Assembly: GCA_013398175.1 (NCBI GenBank) | Contig: VZRZ01006827.1 | Coordinates: 2,016,742 to 2,080,741 of the forward strand | Origin: Climacteris rufus | Lineage: Eukaryota; Chordata; Aves; Passeriformes; Climacteridae | Direction: 5' to 3' | Length of the DNA: 64,000 nucleotides | Shown here: positions 25,831-37,792 of the stretch, piece after piece | Numbering within the stretch: the first letter of the stretch is position 1 | Layout: every line of letters begins with the position of its first letter | Notes under the pieces: model-generated | Told to the model about the DNA's origin: nothing | Database searches by the model: none | Seen by the model: the letters and a program-made list of their open reading frames with translations, nothing else | Translations under genes and position numbers: made by a program

Positions 25831-26380
25831 GATATAGAAGGTAGAGGAGAGGCTGGGTGGTCTTGCCAGCTCCTTTCCTCTCTGTTACCTGTGCTGCTCT
25901 GGCCCTTACCGTGATGAAGCAGGATTTGTACTTCCCTGAAGAGCTAAATCACCTCCTTAACTCCACAGCTCAACGCAAAGCATCACCCACCTGGTGCTAA
26001 TGGGCATTACAATATCAGATTTTGGGCACCATTTTAATATCATTATAGGCATTATCTGTGCCTATTAAACAAACAAGGTCTCAGAGCTTCTTTAATGGTC
26101 CTGCAGAGCAGCTTTACATCAGACTAGGCTCTGAGTCTTTGAATCCAGGAAAACCATCAGGCTCTGAGCTACATGTACTTTCATGTCTGTGGTTCTTGTG
26201 ATGCTCTGTGTCTGTTAGGATTAGCACTCTAATTCCTGCTAATGTTTCAAGTCTGTAATGTGTCAAAGTTCTTTAGGGTGCATGTCTCCAGGTAATACTT
26301 TAAAAGAGACCCAGTTACTATGTAACCTCATTTCACATAATGAGGTTTATCTTTCTTATGTCTTACTTTTTAAACATCTC

Positions 26381-26448
26381 TTGCTACATCTGAGAACAGC
26401 TGTGGGCTCAGAAATTGCTACATCTGAGAACAGCTGTGGGCTCAGAAA
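26381..26448. repeat. Perfect 34-bp tandem duplication
   Basis: The unit 26381-26414 is repeated exactly at 26415-26448, with three further matching bases (TTG) after the second copy. The unit is not a multiple of three. It is a second example in this window of a recent short tandem duplication without a mobile element. Confidence 0.95.
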
Positions 26449-27607
26449 TTGTGTCTTCCTGAAACATTACAGTGGAAAATCTGTGAGAGTTTGGCTGCAC
26501 CTGGAGTCACTCACATGTTGTTGCTAAACCACTGTACAACAATCTGCCATTATTTGAGCAAATATCACTCAGTGTTTCAAAAGGGTTTGTGTGGTATAGA
26601 GTGGTCACATTTTAACTGATAATTTCGAAAAGTTCATCATCCAATAAAATATTACAATAATTCAGTAAGAATGAATAGGTTTCAGCAAAATTATTCACAA
26701 TGCTTATCTGCTTTAAAGAAGCAGGGGAGTGGATTCTAAGGATATAAGGTGGTAAATGGCATAAAATTTTATGCAATGAACTTGTGATGGCTTTTTAATT
26801 TAGATCTGTGTTGAGAAAAAATGGGTTAGCTCACTTGGCATCTTTTATCTGCCTTCAACTTTTGTATAGGCTCAGTATCTACTATTACCTCTGCCTTGCT
26901 GTTGTGAATCTGAAGAAAAGTTTTCCAACATGCATAGAATTGGATAAGCAATGCTCTGACACTTTTAAGAACTCTACGGTAAAATCATTCTAGAGGCAAC
27001 CCAGGTGGTAATTATGTAGTCAAAAATCACTCCACTCAAATTAAAATGAATCTTCCTCTGTGAGCCAATTTATGAGCGAATAAGGATCCATTAGTTCATT
27101 GTGTTTCATAGCCTCCAGGTAACAGAATTTTTCACATGGAAATTTGAACTTTGTTGCAAAGGATTTGGGAATAGTAATGTTATTTACAGTAGATACAATT
27201 CTGCTAGAGAAAAAGATGTATTTAGAAAGGGATGTTATGTAAAAATGGTCTCTTTTGCCAGATTCCTTAGAATGAAATGAGAGGCTTTTTATGTCATTTC
27301 AAATTCTACATTTGTGGGATGGCCCATAGTGTTGGCAACAGACCCATCCTACACATCTCTTCTAAACCTGCAAGGCATCAGGTGAGTCAAAGCTTGATTT
27401 GATTCACTTGTCCCATTCACTTGCCTCCCTAACTTCTCTTGATCTTTATACTTTTTATTAGCTTGTGGGAGCTTATCTACTCACTGCATAGTTTTCTGCC
27501 TTGAAATTACCTTTTTTGCACTCAGTTGCTCAAAAGCTGTATGTCAGCTATACCCACGTCATTAGAAATTATCTGCTTTGCCAAGGACCACAAAAGTTAA
27601 CAACACA

Positions 27608-27679
27608 GCTCTGGGATGCTGTGTAGTTTAGTTTGGAAGTGTTGCTCTGGGATGCTGTGTAGTTTTGTTTGGAAGTGTT
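27608..27679. repeat. 36-bp tandem duplication with one mismatch
   Basis: The unit 27608-27643 is repeated at 27644-27679. The copies differ at one base in a T-rich stretch (GTTTAGTTT against GTTTTGTTT). It lies 1.2 kb from the 34-bp duplication. Confidence 0.93.
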
Positions 27680-28073
27680 GCTCTACCTTCCTTGTCATTA
27701 TTTTTGCAACTTTTTTTGAAACATATTGCCCTGAGGGAATTGTGCAGTGTTCTACATTTCACTGAAGCCTGGCAAATCTTCCTTCTTGCCATATTGTTCC
27801 CTAGGGAAATCAGGAATGTTAATGTTGTTAGGTTTAGAATATCATTATGATTATATTTCATAGAGATGGCAAGTACGACTGCTACTGTAGTAATACTTAT
27901 GACTGATGACTTGTTAAATATATATATGCGTGTTTTTTTCAAATGTGTATAAGAGTACATACACAGAAGGAGAGAGGCAGAAAAATCCTTGTTCTGCATA
28001 TTCACTTTAGTTTAGTTTGCTGATTAATTTCCTGTGGATAGGACAGAGACTTCTAACAGATTTTTATTCTCTA

Positions 28074-28153
28074 GGTTTGCTTTTGTTGTTGAGGCTTTGA
28101 TTTTTAGGGGGTTTGTTTCTTTTGTTGTTTGGTTTGGGTTTTGTGTGTTTTTT
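28074..28153. repeat. T/G-rich low-complexity tract
   Basis: Alternating T runs and G clusters on the + strand, similar to 1801-1920. Simple sequence with no coding value. Confidence 0.75.
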
Positions 28154-28980
28154 AGCACACTAGTCTTTATTTCTTTCTTTTAAAGAAATGTCAATTATCT
28201 CTGGAAGCCAGGCAGCCTGAGGTAGAAATATGTTGTATATTGATTCACTACCTAAGGATTTTCTTGCATACCAGAAGAGGAATGGTTCACACAGGGTTCA
28301 GAACAGATTTGTCCTGTGTTATACTAGTCCCAGCAGTGCTATTTCCCAGCTGTTAGAGGGGAAGCAGGGATTTGCTTTCATTAACTACTATACCTAAATA
28401 ATATTCATCATACTGAAATACTTGTGAATGACACACGGTTTACCACCTGCTGGAATTTTTTTTCCAAGTTCTGATTTTAAAATGTAATTAATAGATACTT
28501 TTAGTGAGGGCAATTATATGAGGATGGTTTTATTTTGCTTGGGAGTAAATTGTTTTTACTATGAAATTTATATTCATAGTTTTGGCATTTAGCAGTTGTT
28601 TGTATCTGGATTTAAGACTGAAACAGTGGATTAAATACACAGCATTTTTTCAGAGCTACTTTTACAATGACAGCTTCATTTCCAGCACAATCTAAAAACC
28701 TTCCTATAATTGTATTATGTCCTGTAAATAAGCGATCTCCAGAAGGCTTTAGAAAATTAAATAACTGAGGTAATACACAGTATACAAAATATAGTGCTGC
28801 AAAGACATTTTACTGCACTTGAACAAGTAAAACCAGATTAATTAAAAGATCAAAGATAAAGGAAATGGAGGAATGTACGTTTGAAGGGATCTGAAAGGAA
28901 ACAGAGAAAAAAGTGAAATGAAAGACATTTTTAAAAAGAAGAAAAATCTTTGACTGATACATGAGACTGGGTGGGAAAAG

Positions 28981-29440
28981 GGCATCAGGCTCCCAAGCGG
29001 TAGAGCAGCCCAGGAAGTCAAAGTAGGCCCAGAAGTGATGCAGCATTGGCTAGAACTGAGCCATGCCAGGGACAGAGTGCCAGGAAGGAAGGGCTGGCTC
29101 CTGACAGAGGTACCTTGGACAGTAACTGAGGACTGCGGGAGGGAGCAGCCAGTCTTGTTTTCTGTGCTTCTGCCCGAGTCCTGGAAAGGTGGCCTGTGGT
29201 CATGTGAAGCAGCACCATTTCAGGTTGAGATGTCTTCACAGAAATAAGCTTGTCACTCCATCCCTTCATCCCCTGCTGCTGGAGCAGCAGACTCCAGCTC
29301 TCCCCATTTTGGGACTGATTTGTCCCTCCATTGTCTCAGCCCAAGGTCACAACACTGATGGCATCAACTTGAACCAGGACTCCAGGACACTGGCACCATA
29401 CAGTCTGCATGTGGGTAGTGGTCAGTGAGCCCCCCAGAAT
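28981..29440. other. GC-richer island of unknown origin
   Basis: This stretch is clearly richer in G and C than its flanks, starting after an A-rich purine tract at 28840-28980 and ending near CCCCCC at 29440. I see frames of 70 to 83 codons on both strands but no splice-site pair, domain or CR1/LTR hallmark. It could be an old unrecognised repeat, a pseudogene fragment or a regulatory segment. Confidence 0.4.
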
Positions 29441-30847
29441 GACACTGTGAACTTCACATTTTAAATAGTTCCTTTGGAATGGAGCTGATTAACAAGAAGT
29501 GTCATGATTAACAGCAGGAGCAGAGCCGCTGCTGGGAAACAGGGTTACTTGCTACAATGGGCACTTGCTAGTGATTCACTACTTTCTTTTTCCTTTCAAA
29601 AACTGCAGGTCAAGATTATTATACCATCAGCATGAAGTAGGTTAGTATGAAACCATAAATGTCTGCATTCAGAGCAAATTACAACGTGCCAGTGGTGCTA
29701 CATGATCTATTACAATGTGACATTGCTTATGGCATAACTCTGCTGAGGAAAAATGACTCTTCAGGAATGAAAAATGATTAATAAGCTCCCAGACAAGTTT
29801 CTTAATAAAGCACATATGATAATTGCCAGGGATTTTGCTTTTCTTTCTTTTTCTTTGCATTTTCCCTCTGTTTGTGGGAGGGGATTGTCCCCTCTCAGCT
29901 TCAAAGGTGGGTGACTTTCACAGGGAGATGCATAAGATAGACGCATTATCACCTTTGTTGTTTCTTCTCGTGTTGTTTCTAAGTAGTCTTACGATGAGTT
30001 TTCTATTTCTTGTTATTCCAGGTAAACTTGGTGAAGAGAATCTGTAGTGACTGGATCTACATCTGTTCTTACCTTTGCTACAATGTGTGTAGTATTATTA
30101 ATAATCATTTTAATATTTAATATGAGAATGCTTATTCTTACTCTCTCTGACGCTATATATTGCAAGTTAATGTATTTAGTATAAAATCAACATAAGTTTC
30201 AGAACTGCTGGATACATGACTGAAGTTTAAATCGTGTTACATACTTTCTGTTGTCTTTGGTAATTCATTAGCAAATATAAAAGGAAGAAAGAAAAATTTT
30301 TGTTTTGCTAAAAACCTATAGAGATAAAATGAGAACTAGACAGAATTAAGAATGACTAATTACAGAAGTGGAACATAGCAGGGGAAAACTTAAGCTCACT
30401 TTTTTTTTTAATAACTTCAAAATTCCTCATATTGTGTGTGTAGAAGTATTGTTTAAATCTTTCCCATCAAGGAAAAGAAAATCACTGTTTTGTGAGTAAT
30501 GTAACAGTGTGTGCCTGAATTAGCTATTTGCAGAGATGTTGAACATATAGGTACAGTGCCAGCCACAGAGATTTATGTAGACTGAGCAGTCCTCAACCTA
30601 CTTTCTCCATAAGATCTATTTGTCCCTTCAAGTGTTAGGCAGGTTCCTACAGGTTTCTATTTTCATTATTGTCTTTGCAGGATGGGTGGGGTTTTTTTGC
30701 AAATGTTTACTCTTTTGTTGAGATCAGAGATTGCTGATGCTTGGCATATCAGCTCAGATGAACAGCTAGGCTTCAAATTCCTTCTATCATCTTAAAGTTT
30801 CTCTGCCAGGTTGCATGGAACTGGGGAGTTTCCCATTGGTCTTTCAA
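29441..30847. other. Unassigned AT-rich noncoding DNA
   Basis: Intron-like DNA, particularly AT-rich between 30050 and 30500. No gene, RNA or repeat recognised. Confidence 0.6.
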
Positions 30848-31160
30848 GGGGCTGAATTAGAGAGTGTCCAAAGGAGAGCAACAAAGACGGTGAAGGGCCT
30901 TGAGGGGAAGCTGTATGAAGAGTGGCTGAGATCACTTGTTCTGTTCAGCCTGGAGGAGACTGAGGGAAGACCTCATTGCAGTCAACAACTGCCTCATGAG
31001 GGGAAGAGCAGGGGCAGGCACTGATCTCTTCTCTGAGGTGACCAGTGACAGGACCCAAGGGAATGGCCTGAGGATGTGTTGGGGGAGGTTTAGTTTGGAT
31101 ATTAGAAAAAAGTTCTTCACCCAGAGGGTGGTTGGGCACTGAAACAGGCTCCCTAGAGTC
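30848..31160 (+). mobile_element. CR1 LINE fragment missing its 3' end
   Basis: Plus-orientation CR1 covering the end of the reverse-transcriptase frame. Visible motifs are ESVQRRATKTVKGLEGKLYE, then after a frame change REDLIAVNNCLMRGR, TSDRTQGNGL and FSLDIRKKFFTQRVVGH followed by a stop. The frame change near 30950 fits a 5-nt deletion in the usual CTGGAGAAGAGGAGACTGAG segment, here CTGGAGGAGACTGAG. The element stops abruptly near 31155-31160, before the CR1 3' untranslated end and terminal repeats. That is unusual, because CR1 copies are normally 5'-truncated with an intact 3' end. Confidence 0.93.
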
Positions 31161-33600
31161 TCCCAGTGTTACAGTTGCTGCTTTTTAAGAGTATTACTCC
31201 TTCTGTTCTCTGGCTACCTGACAGCAGTGCTTGGAATGGCACATCCATGGGTAGTGACCTCTGGCCTTTGATCTCTAGCTATAACAGTCCATCTGCCCAG
31301 CTGGTGCTCTCCCAGCTGTCATTGTGGCATGTCCTTCATGCATCAACCTATCTGCAAGTGGCCCTACTTCTCCAGCTGGTGCTGGGCTGCTTTGCAGCGC
31401 CTAGGAATTTGCAGTGGAGTCTTCCAGCTTTAAAAGTGTTGATTCCTTCCTACTTGCCTTGCCTTTGTACTAAACTATTTTTGGTGCTGAATTTCCAGGA
31501 AGATTATGTATGCATATATTTCTGTTTGAGATTGACAAAGTTGCTTGATTCTGGTGTGTTGTAGTTTGACTTATTTTTTGAAGGTGGTATGTTGAATAGT
31601 ACAACACCTGCTTCTGTTTATACATGATATGGCTAACCAAAGTACTAAAATGCATTTGCATAGGCCAGGTCTCAGAATTTGGAGGCGTCGTCTGCTGTAT
31701 TACATGCCTCCTGCCACTGAAAGTGAACAGACCCTCTCCATTTTTTCCCAGACTGAAAAATCCCCCCTCTGCTGTGTTCCTCATCTTGTGCTGTATGATG
31801 CCAGCATATGTCATACCCTAGAATGGGTAAACTGATATACTACTTTGCTTTTCCCTGCCCTTTCTCATTAAATGCTGTTCTTCTCAGGATATCATTCCAT
31901 AATACTGCTGGGACGGTACTGAAGTCCCCTGAGACAAAATCCAGTTTTGAGGGTAGACCTCATCACTCAGCTAATAGAAGGAGGTACAGGAGGTACATTT
32001 CCCACCTTGCAATCTGTGTAGTCATGCAGCGTGAATTTCTGAGTACCTGTAAGAGCTCTTAGTTTTCCCCATTTCCCCCAGACTACCTTTAGGCTTCAAC
32101 AAGGCATGATAAGTTATTGACAGAGGCTCAAGTCTTTATCTTCTGTTCCAACAATTAATTGTGTGGCCATGTAGAAAGTACATGCTGTTTGGTATTTCCA
32201 CTGGCAACGGTGAGCAAGAGGTTTCAGTCTCTGTATAAAGCCTTCTGTTTGGTCAGGACTGCTATTGTGTGTGCTGAGTTAGTGGTTCTGGGCTAAGGCT
32301 GCCATGGCTGGTCTCTCTGACATAGTGGTGCACTACTGCCTAGTTCATGGGTGAGCTCTTCATTAGTATAAATCATAAAGTATTAAGCTAGGATCACTGT
32401 TTTGCTTATTTCCTTACTTACCCAGACAAATACCTGGTGCCAGGTCTTGGACCATCCCATTGTTCAGTGGCATGTACTAGCTGCCTAGAGCACCCTCAGA
32501 GTTTGCTAAGCTATATGAAAGATAGGAAGGGGTAACTGGTTATTATTTGAGTAATTTTGTCTCATTGGTCTGAGCATTTCCTGAAGGGCTCAGCTGGAGT
32601 GTTTGACATGTCCTCAGATACCTGATGTTTGATGGATAGATAGCCCCACCCCCCCTTGTGTTCTGCTCCAAATACTTCATAAGATTTGGGTGTAACTTAA
32701 TATCATGTTCCTGGATTGTCTCTACCTCAGCTCTGTTTCTCCTACAAGAGTGTCATGTTGAAGCTTTACTTGATTCAGTTTACACTTCACCTTTAGACCC
32801 TGAGTGGTGTTTACAGCAGATCAAAGTCAGCAGTACTTATGAACTCTTTGTCAAATATACTGAAGAGCCTCATTGCCTTTCTTGTTATGATGGCACTGCT
32901 CAATGCCACAGGAAGTCATAATTTTGTCCTAGGGTAAATAAGGTGTTGTGTCTTTGACAGATACTAGATAGGAATTATTCCTACTAAACAGGAATTTATA
33001 TTCAGTGCTTTGGTCCATGATTTTAGACCTATGAAGGCTTCCAGCCAGAGGGCCTCCTCCCTGCAACTAGGCTGTTGACTCTCTCAGTAGGTGTGATTGC
33101 ATTACTGTCAGACCAGTCTTAATGACTCCCCTGTGCTTAACACAATCAAGTGTTTCAGGAAGCCTGGGCTGCACAGGGGGGGACTAGAAGTCCTGATGGG
33201 TAAACTCTAATCGTCCAGCACCTTGAGGGCACCATGTTTCTGTCATCTGACAAAACTGCTCTCAGACCTTGGCTTACCCTGTACTTCTGCCATGCAATGT
33301 GGAGGATGTCTCTCATGTCTCATTCTGCAGACACTGAAAGGCACTGTCTGATCTTTCATGGATATCCTAGGGGCCATGTTTTTGTGTAGCAGTCATGGTT
33401 TGCCTTTGTGGCATATTAATAACACTTGGCCACCATTCTCCAGGCTAATTGTGCCACTTAGCAGTGCTGCAGGAGATTACATTGCAGTGACTCCCCCATC
33501 CAGCTAAAAACTAATTGGTTGTATTGGTCTAATAGCAGATTTGCTAATTTAACAGCTAAATTGCTGGCAGCTTGTTCTGGTAGTGCTGAATAACTGCTTC
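31161..33600. other. GC-richer unexplained tract beside CR1
   Basis: About 2.4 kb that is richer in G and C than most of the window, with many CTG/CAG words. It begins where the CR1 at 30848 is cut off. The longest frame is 132 codons (31166-31564, +), leucine and serine rich, with no domain I recognise and no convincing splice sites. It may be the body of an old repeat or retroviral insertion too decayed to name, but that is a guess. It also holds one copy of a 19-bp sequence (33184-33202) that recurs at 35484-35502. Confidence 0.4.
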
Positions 33601-33997
33601 TTTGCTACATTCACACTGCAGCTTGCTACCATCTGGAAATTATGAGGTAGGTACAAGTATGGTCTGGATTGGAAAGGGAGAGGTTGACCAGTCACACTAT
33701 CCAGTGTTAGTGGGGAAGGCACTAGAAGATGAGAATAAGCTGTATTTTTCTTCTCCCTTGACAGACAAATTAATTGATCTTTTCTCATTTTTGTGTTCTC
33801 TCAGTTTAAGCCTGATCTCCTAATCCTGTGTTATTAACTCACCCCATTTGGAGTTAGTGCAAGAGTGGCTCAGATGGCCTTCCTATCTGGAAGCATTTAT
33901 ATATGTTTAGATTGTGTCTCTGCAGTGCTGCCTTGTAAGCTGGAAACATCCACAAAAGTTTTATCTCTAATTAAATGATTCCTTTACGTTTCCAAGG

Positions 33998-34044
33998 TTA
34001 CCTATAGTGTGGAACTATAGGTAAACTTCCATGTTTACCTATAG
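33998..34044. repeat. Triplicated 10-bp motif, one copy inverted
   Basis: TTACCTATAG occurs at 33998-34007 and again at 34035-34044. Its exact reverse complement CTATAGGTAA lies between them at 34015-34024. The first and second copies form a perfect 10-bp hairpin with a 7-nt loop (TGTGGAA). The direct copies are each followed by a similar GGAACT stretch. The pattern suggests a small local duplication and inversion. Confidence 0.85.
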
Positions 34045-37000
34045 CATGGAACTTCCAAGTTTATAATGACAGTATCTATTCCTTGTACTGAGTCTTTTCC
34101 TCTTTTTTGAGAGTAGGGTAAAACAATCCAGTGTCTCTTTTTATTCCCATTCTATGCAAGAAAAAATATTGTCCGGAACTTCTACTGTGTGTTCAAATGT
34201 TTCAGACACTGTACTCAAGAATTGTGTCTTCATTTGCTTTTTACCTTCCTCTCTGGGCAGGTAGACTCCTGGAAAGACATCAGATACATCTTAAGGAGGG
34301 AAGGGGAATCACAAAATAATTTTGAGCTTGTGTATGTGTCTGCCTGTGGTGACCCAGGGATTTCCCTGACTCGTTCTCCAGTTACGTGCCCCGAGTGCCA
34401 TTCTCTCTTCCTCTTTATACTGGGTTTCCTTGAATTATTTTTTGTTTTAGTGTGAGGAGCTGGTAGTAACATATTGGTGATGTCATGATGGAAACAGCAT
34501 CAGGTCAAGCAAGGGTGCTGAAGGAGAAGGTTCAGCTGAACCCACATTTTCTTTTGGTTTATTTGGTTCATTTACCCTTTTATTACCTGAAAAACACACT
34601 TCCAAGTCCAGGCTTCTAAGGAGTGGTGTTTCTAAAGCAATTCACAAACTACGAACTCTGCTTAAGAACACTTTACTGTTCTGCAACTTGCTGATGCTGA
34701 GTAAATGAGAAGAAAATCATGGCCTAAAGAAAATGCCAGTCACAGGAAAGGAAATAGAGACAGAGAAAAAATAAAGGTATATAAAAAAAAAATACACAGC
34801 AGATAAAAGATGTTTCACTACTTAGCTAAACTTACTCCTGAATGCAAAATTAGTCTCAGCTTTCAAACACTCATTACGGAGCAATTTAGTTCTGATCATT
34901 CTCAACTTTGTTCTGAGCTGTAAGGTGCTGTATGGTGACCTCCAGCAACCTCTCTGCTATCAGTATCTAAGGAGATTTAGAGACTCCTAAGGATGAATTT
35001 CTGGAGTGTGGCTTGTCTCCATAGTTCTTACAAAGACCCTTACTCAGGACTGAGTATGGAGAATAGTTGCAGTTTAATCTATGTTCTCTATAACAATTAG
35101 TGGGTAAAGGAATGAACTTGCCTGTTAGTGACATAGCTAACAGCCTTGAAATGCTTGTAGCAGACTAGCTGTTTACACATTGAACTCCAGTTTTCTCCTT
35201 GCTCAGAAAATGGATTTTTGCATTGCTTAAACTCTGTGCTGCAAAATACAGTTCTCTGGGACTTGCGCATTGAAACCAAGCTAGGTTTTCTTTAGGGATC
35301 AGGTATTTGCCAGTAGGTGTGATCTGTCCCTGCAAGTGGAGGCAAAAAGGCATGGGGATCACTAATTTAGGAGCAGCATTACTGCTCTGGGGTCTGGGGA
35401 ATAAGGTGGTGACTGTTTCCTACTCAATTTTTTCGGTGCTCATACCTGTAACTCTGATGCAATGCACGTAATGTTTTTTCCCCCTAGAAGTCCTGATGGG
35501 TAGCACATAGAATTGTTAAACTTTTTAATAATGGCAAAGGAACAATAGGAATTATTTGTGTGCTCTGTCATTTAAAAAAAAAAGGTGTTTTCTTTCATTA
35601 TCATCATGACCATGTATGTTGAATGTAAAATAATTTTCTATAACTTAGATATTCTTGAATTTACCATGACTAATATGACAGTAGATAAAGAAAAGAGACT
35701 TTCTTGGGTAGTCATTCAGAGTAAAATGAGTAATGACCAGGCACTGCACCACATGAGTCTCAGCCTGATTTTCCTTCTATTGGTTGAAACCATACAGCTT
35801 TAAGGTCAAGCAGGTTTCTGAAACAAATTTGATTCATCATATTAAAATCAACTCTGTCTACGTCAGACATTTTAATTGTGCTTGTACAGATACTTCTGTC
35901 TAGAGAGATAAAATATTAAACACATAATGAATAATGCAGCTGTCTCGCAGTACTGTGATCTTTATGCGAATAAGGAAGCCATAAATTGCCTGGGTATTGA
36001 ACTGGCACAACACTTGCCAGTTTAATTTCCCGGTGATTTCTGCAGTGACATCTTATGCAGGGGCAAGTTGTATGATGTAATGTTGAACACTGTACATTTT
36101 TTAGACAAGAAATGGTTCTTCTCCATCTCCCAGTGCAGGAACAAAGCTGTGCACTTGTCTGTTCCCTGACAGCTGACACAGTTGTGTAGACAGCCAAGGC
36201 GAATGAAGCTCTGCACATCATTGCGCAGAGGAGAAGTCAATAGATGGAGACACCCATGTGAAATTACATCTTGAGCTGTGGAAACAGAATGGATGGTGCT
36301 GTAGGTAAAGAGCTTTTCAGTAGTGACCTTTGGTTTCCATGCTTTTTCTTTGGGGATGCAGTCCACTTCTTTCTCTTGCCACACAATGACACACTGTCTA
36401 GCTGACTCTGTTGGTTTTTCTGTCGAGCTTCAACAACCCCTACCATCCCTTCCTTGCCTTTCCTCCTTCCTATCACTAGTAAAACCTAGCTTGCTGGCTG
36501 AAGTCTGACCACTGGAAGATGTTGCTTTTTTCCTTTAATTCTCTCTCCCATGGATGTATTTTTTTCTTTCATTTTTAGGTAAAAACAGATATTTCCAATA
36601 TTTTTCTGGTAAACATCTCTGCTGCTGAAGTTGCAGTTACTGGGAGGTTATGTCCTTTAATAGTCAGTATTAAGAAGGAATTTTCATTCCCATTTGCCTT
36701 GCTGAGAACTGAGCCCTAGCACAGAACATTTCTTCTTTAAAGAAAAAACTTTAAAAAGGGAGAATTTCACTTTTAAAATTAATCACCATGGCAACCTTTA
36801 CAGTGAGTTTCCAAACATAGGAAGTTGCCTTTAAGAAGCATCTTCAGCTAAGAGAAAGGTGAGTTTTTACAGCTTCTAGCAATGTTCCCATAGAATATAA
36901 GGCTTTGCAAGAATCAGTTAGAGGGACTTTTATATGCAGAAAATAAGTTAAATGACCAAATGACCCTGGTGATTTTTACTTTTTTTATAAGGATGCTGCA

Positions 37001-37770
37001 TGCTAACTAGTCTCATCATAATGCTGGCTTAAAATAGACTTGGAGAACTAGATAGAGCTGGTGATAATACTTGTGATATCACTAGATATCATCTAAGTAG
37101 ATATTTAGTTAACAATTTACCAACACTTCTCTCACACTTAAGATATTATTTTTTCCTTTTTCTTGTTCTGGACTGCCTTTTCATGCATATTCAGAATCTT
37201 AGTGGGAAATATTTTTAAAATCAGAAAGGAAAGTGAGGTAACAGAACAGAGGGGGAGAAAACAAGTTGCTCATGCATTAAAAGAAGAAAATCCTTCACAC
37301 ATTGCAGTTCAGTCAAATGTAACATTAGCAGTCATGTCTGTGTTCCTCTTATTTCTCTCACTATTCAGCTAGACTATTTTAAATCCTTTTTTTGGTAGGT
37401 ATTAAATCCAAGGAATATGTAATTTCTTTTCCCACTGGAATTTCCCCAGTGAACATATTGTACATCGGATGAAATCTTGACATTTTCTTTGAAATGGGAA
37501 AATGGTGTTTCATTCTGAAATAATCAAAATAAGAGCATTTTAGCATGAAACTTTCTATGTCCAAAGGAGTTGTGAGACTGGGGTAACAAGCTTACAGGCA
37601 GAGAACTTCAGTCAGTGGGCAGATTTCAGAGAATGGTAGAGAGACTGATGGACTGGCAAGAGAAAACGACTTCTAATTGAATTGCAAAAATACCATGGAA
37701 TACTAAAAAAAAAAAAATCTATTAGGCTCTGCCAAAGTTGAATATAATGATTCAAAAGTGTACCAGAGTG
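34045..37770. other. Unassigned noncoding DNA
   Basis: Intron-like DNA. It includes the second copy of the 19-bp dispersed sequence (35484-35502) and an X-box-like motif listed separately. Overlapping minus-strand frames of 120 and 101 codons occur at 36022-36384 and 35916-36221. Neither shows a domain or paired splice sites, so I do not call a gene. Confidence 0.5.
36782..36795. promoter_or_regulatory. X-box-like motif (possible RFX site)
   Basis: ATCACCATGGCAAC reads GTTGCCATGGTGAT on the other strand. This is close to the palindromic RFX-family X-box, a GTTGCC half-site, AT spacer and GGCAAC-like half-site, with the second half-site degenerate. Single motifs occur by chance, and nothing nearby shows a promoter, so binding is inference only. 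Confidence 0.3.
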
Positions 37771-37792
37771 TGTGTGGGAGTGTTCCCACACA
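37771..37792. repeat. Perfect 9-bp GC-rich hairpin
   Basis: TGTGTGGGA (37771-37779) and TCCCACACA (37784-37792) are exact reverse complements around a GTGT loop. It is followed by another GTGGGAAG word. It starts a short GC-richer segment to about 37960. No function is evident. Confidence 0.85.

Noticed and set aside
36022..36384. 120-codon minus-strand frame, possible retropseudogene
   Set aside because: The peptide has scattered cysteines but matches nothing I recognise, and no poly(A) tail or target-site duplication is visible.
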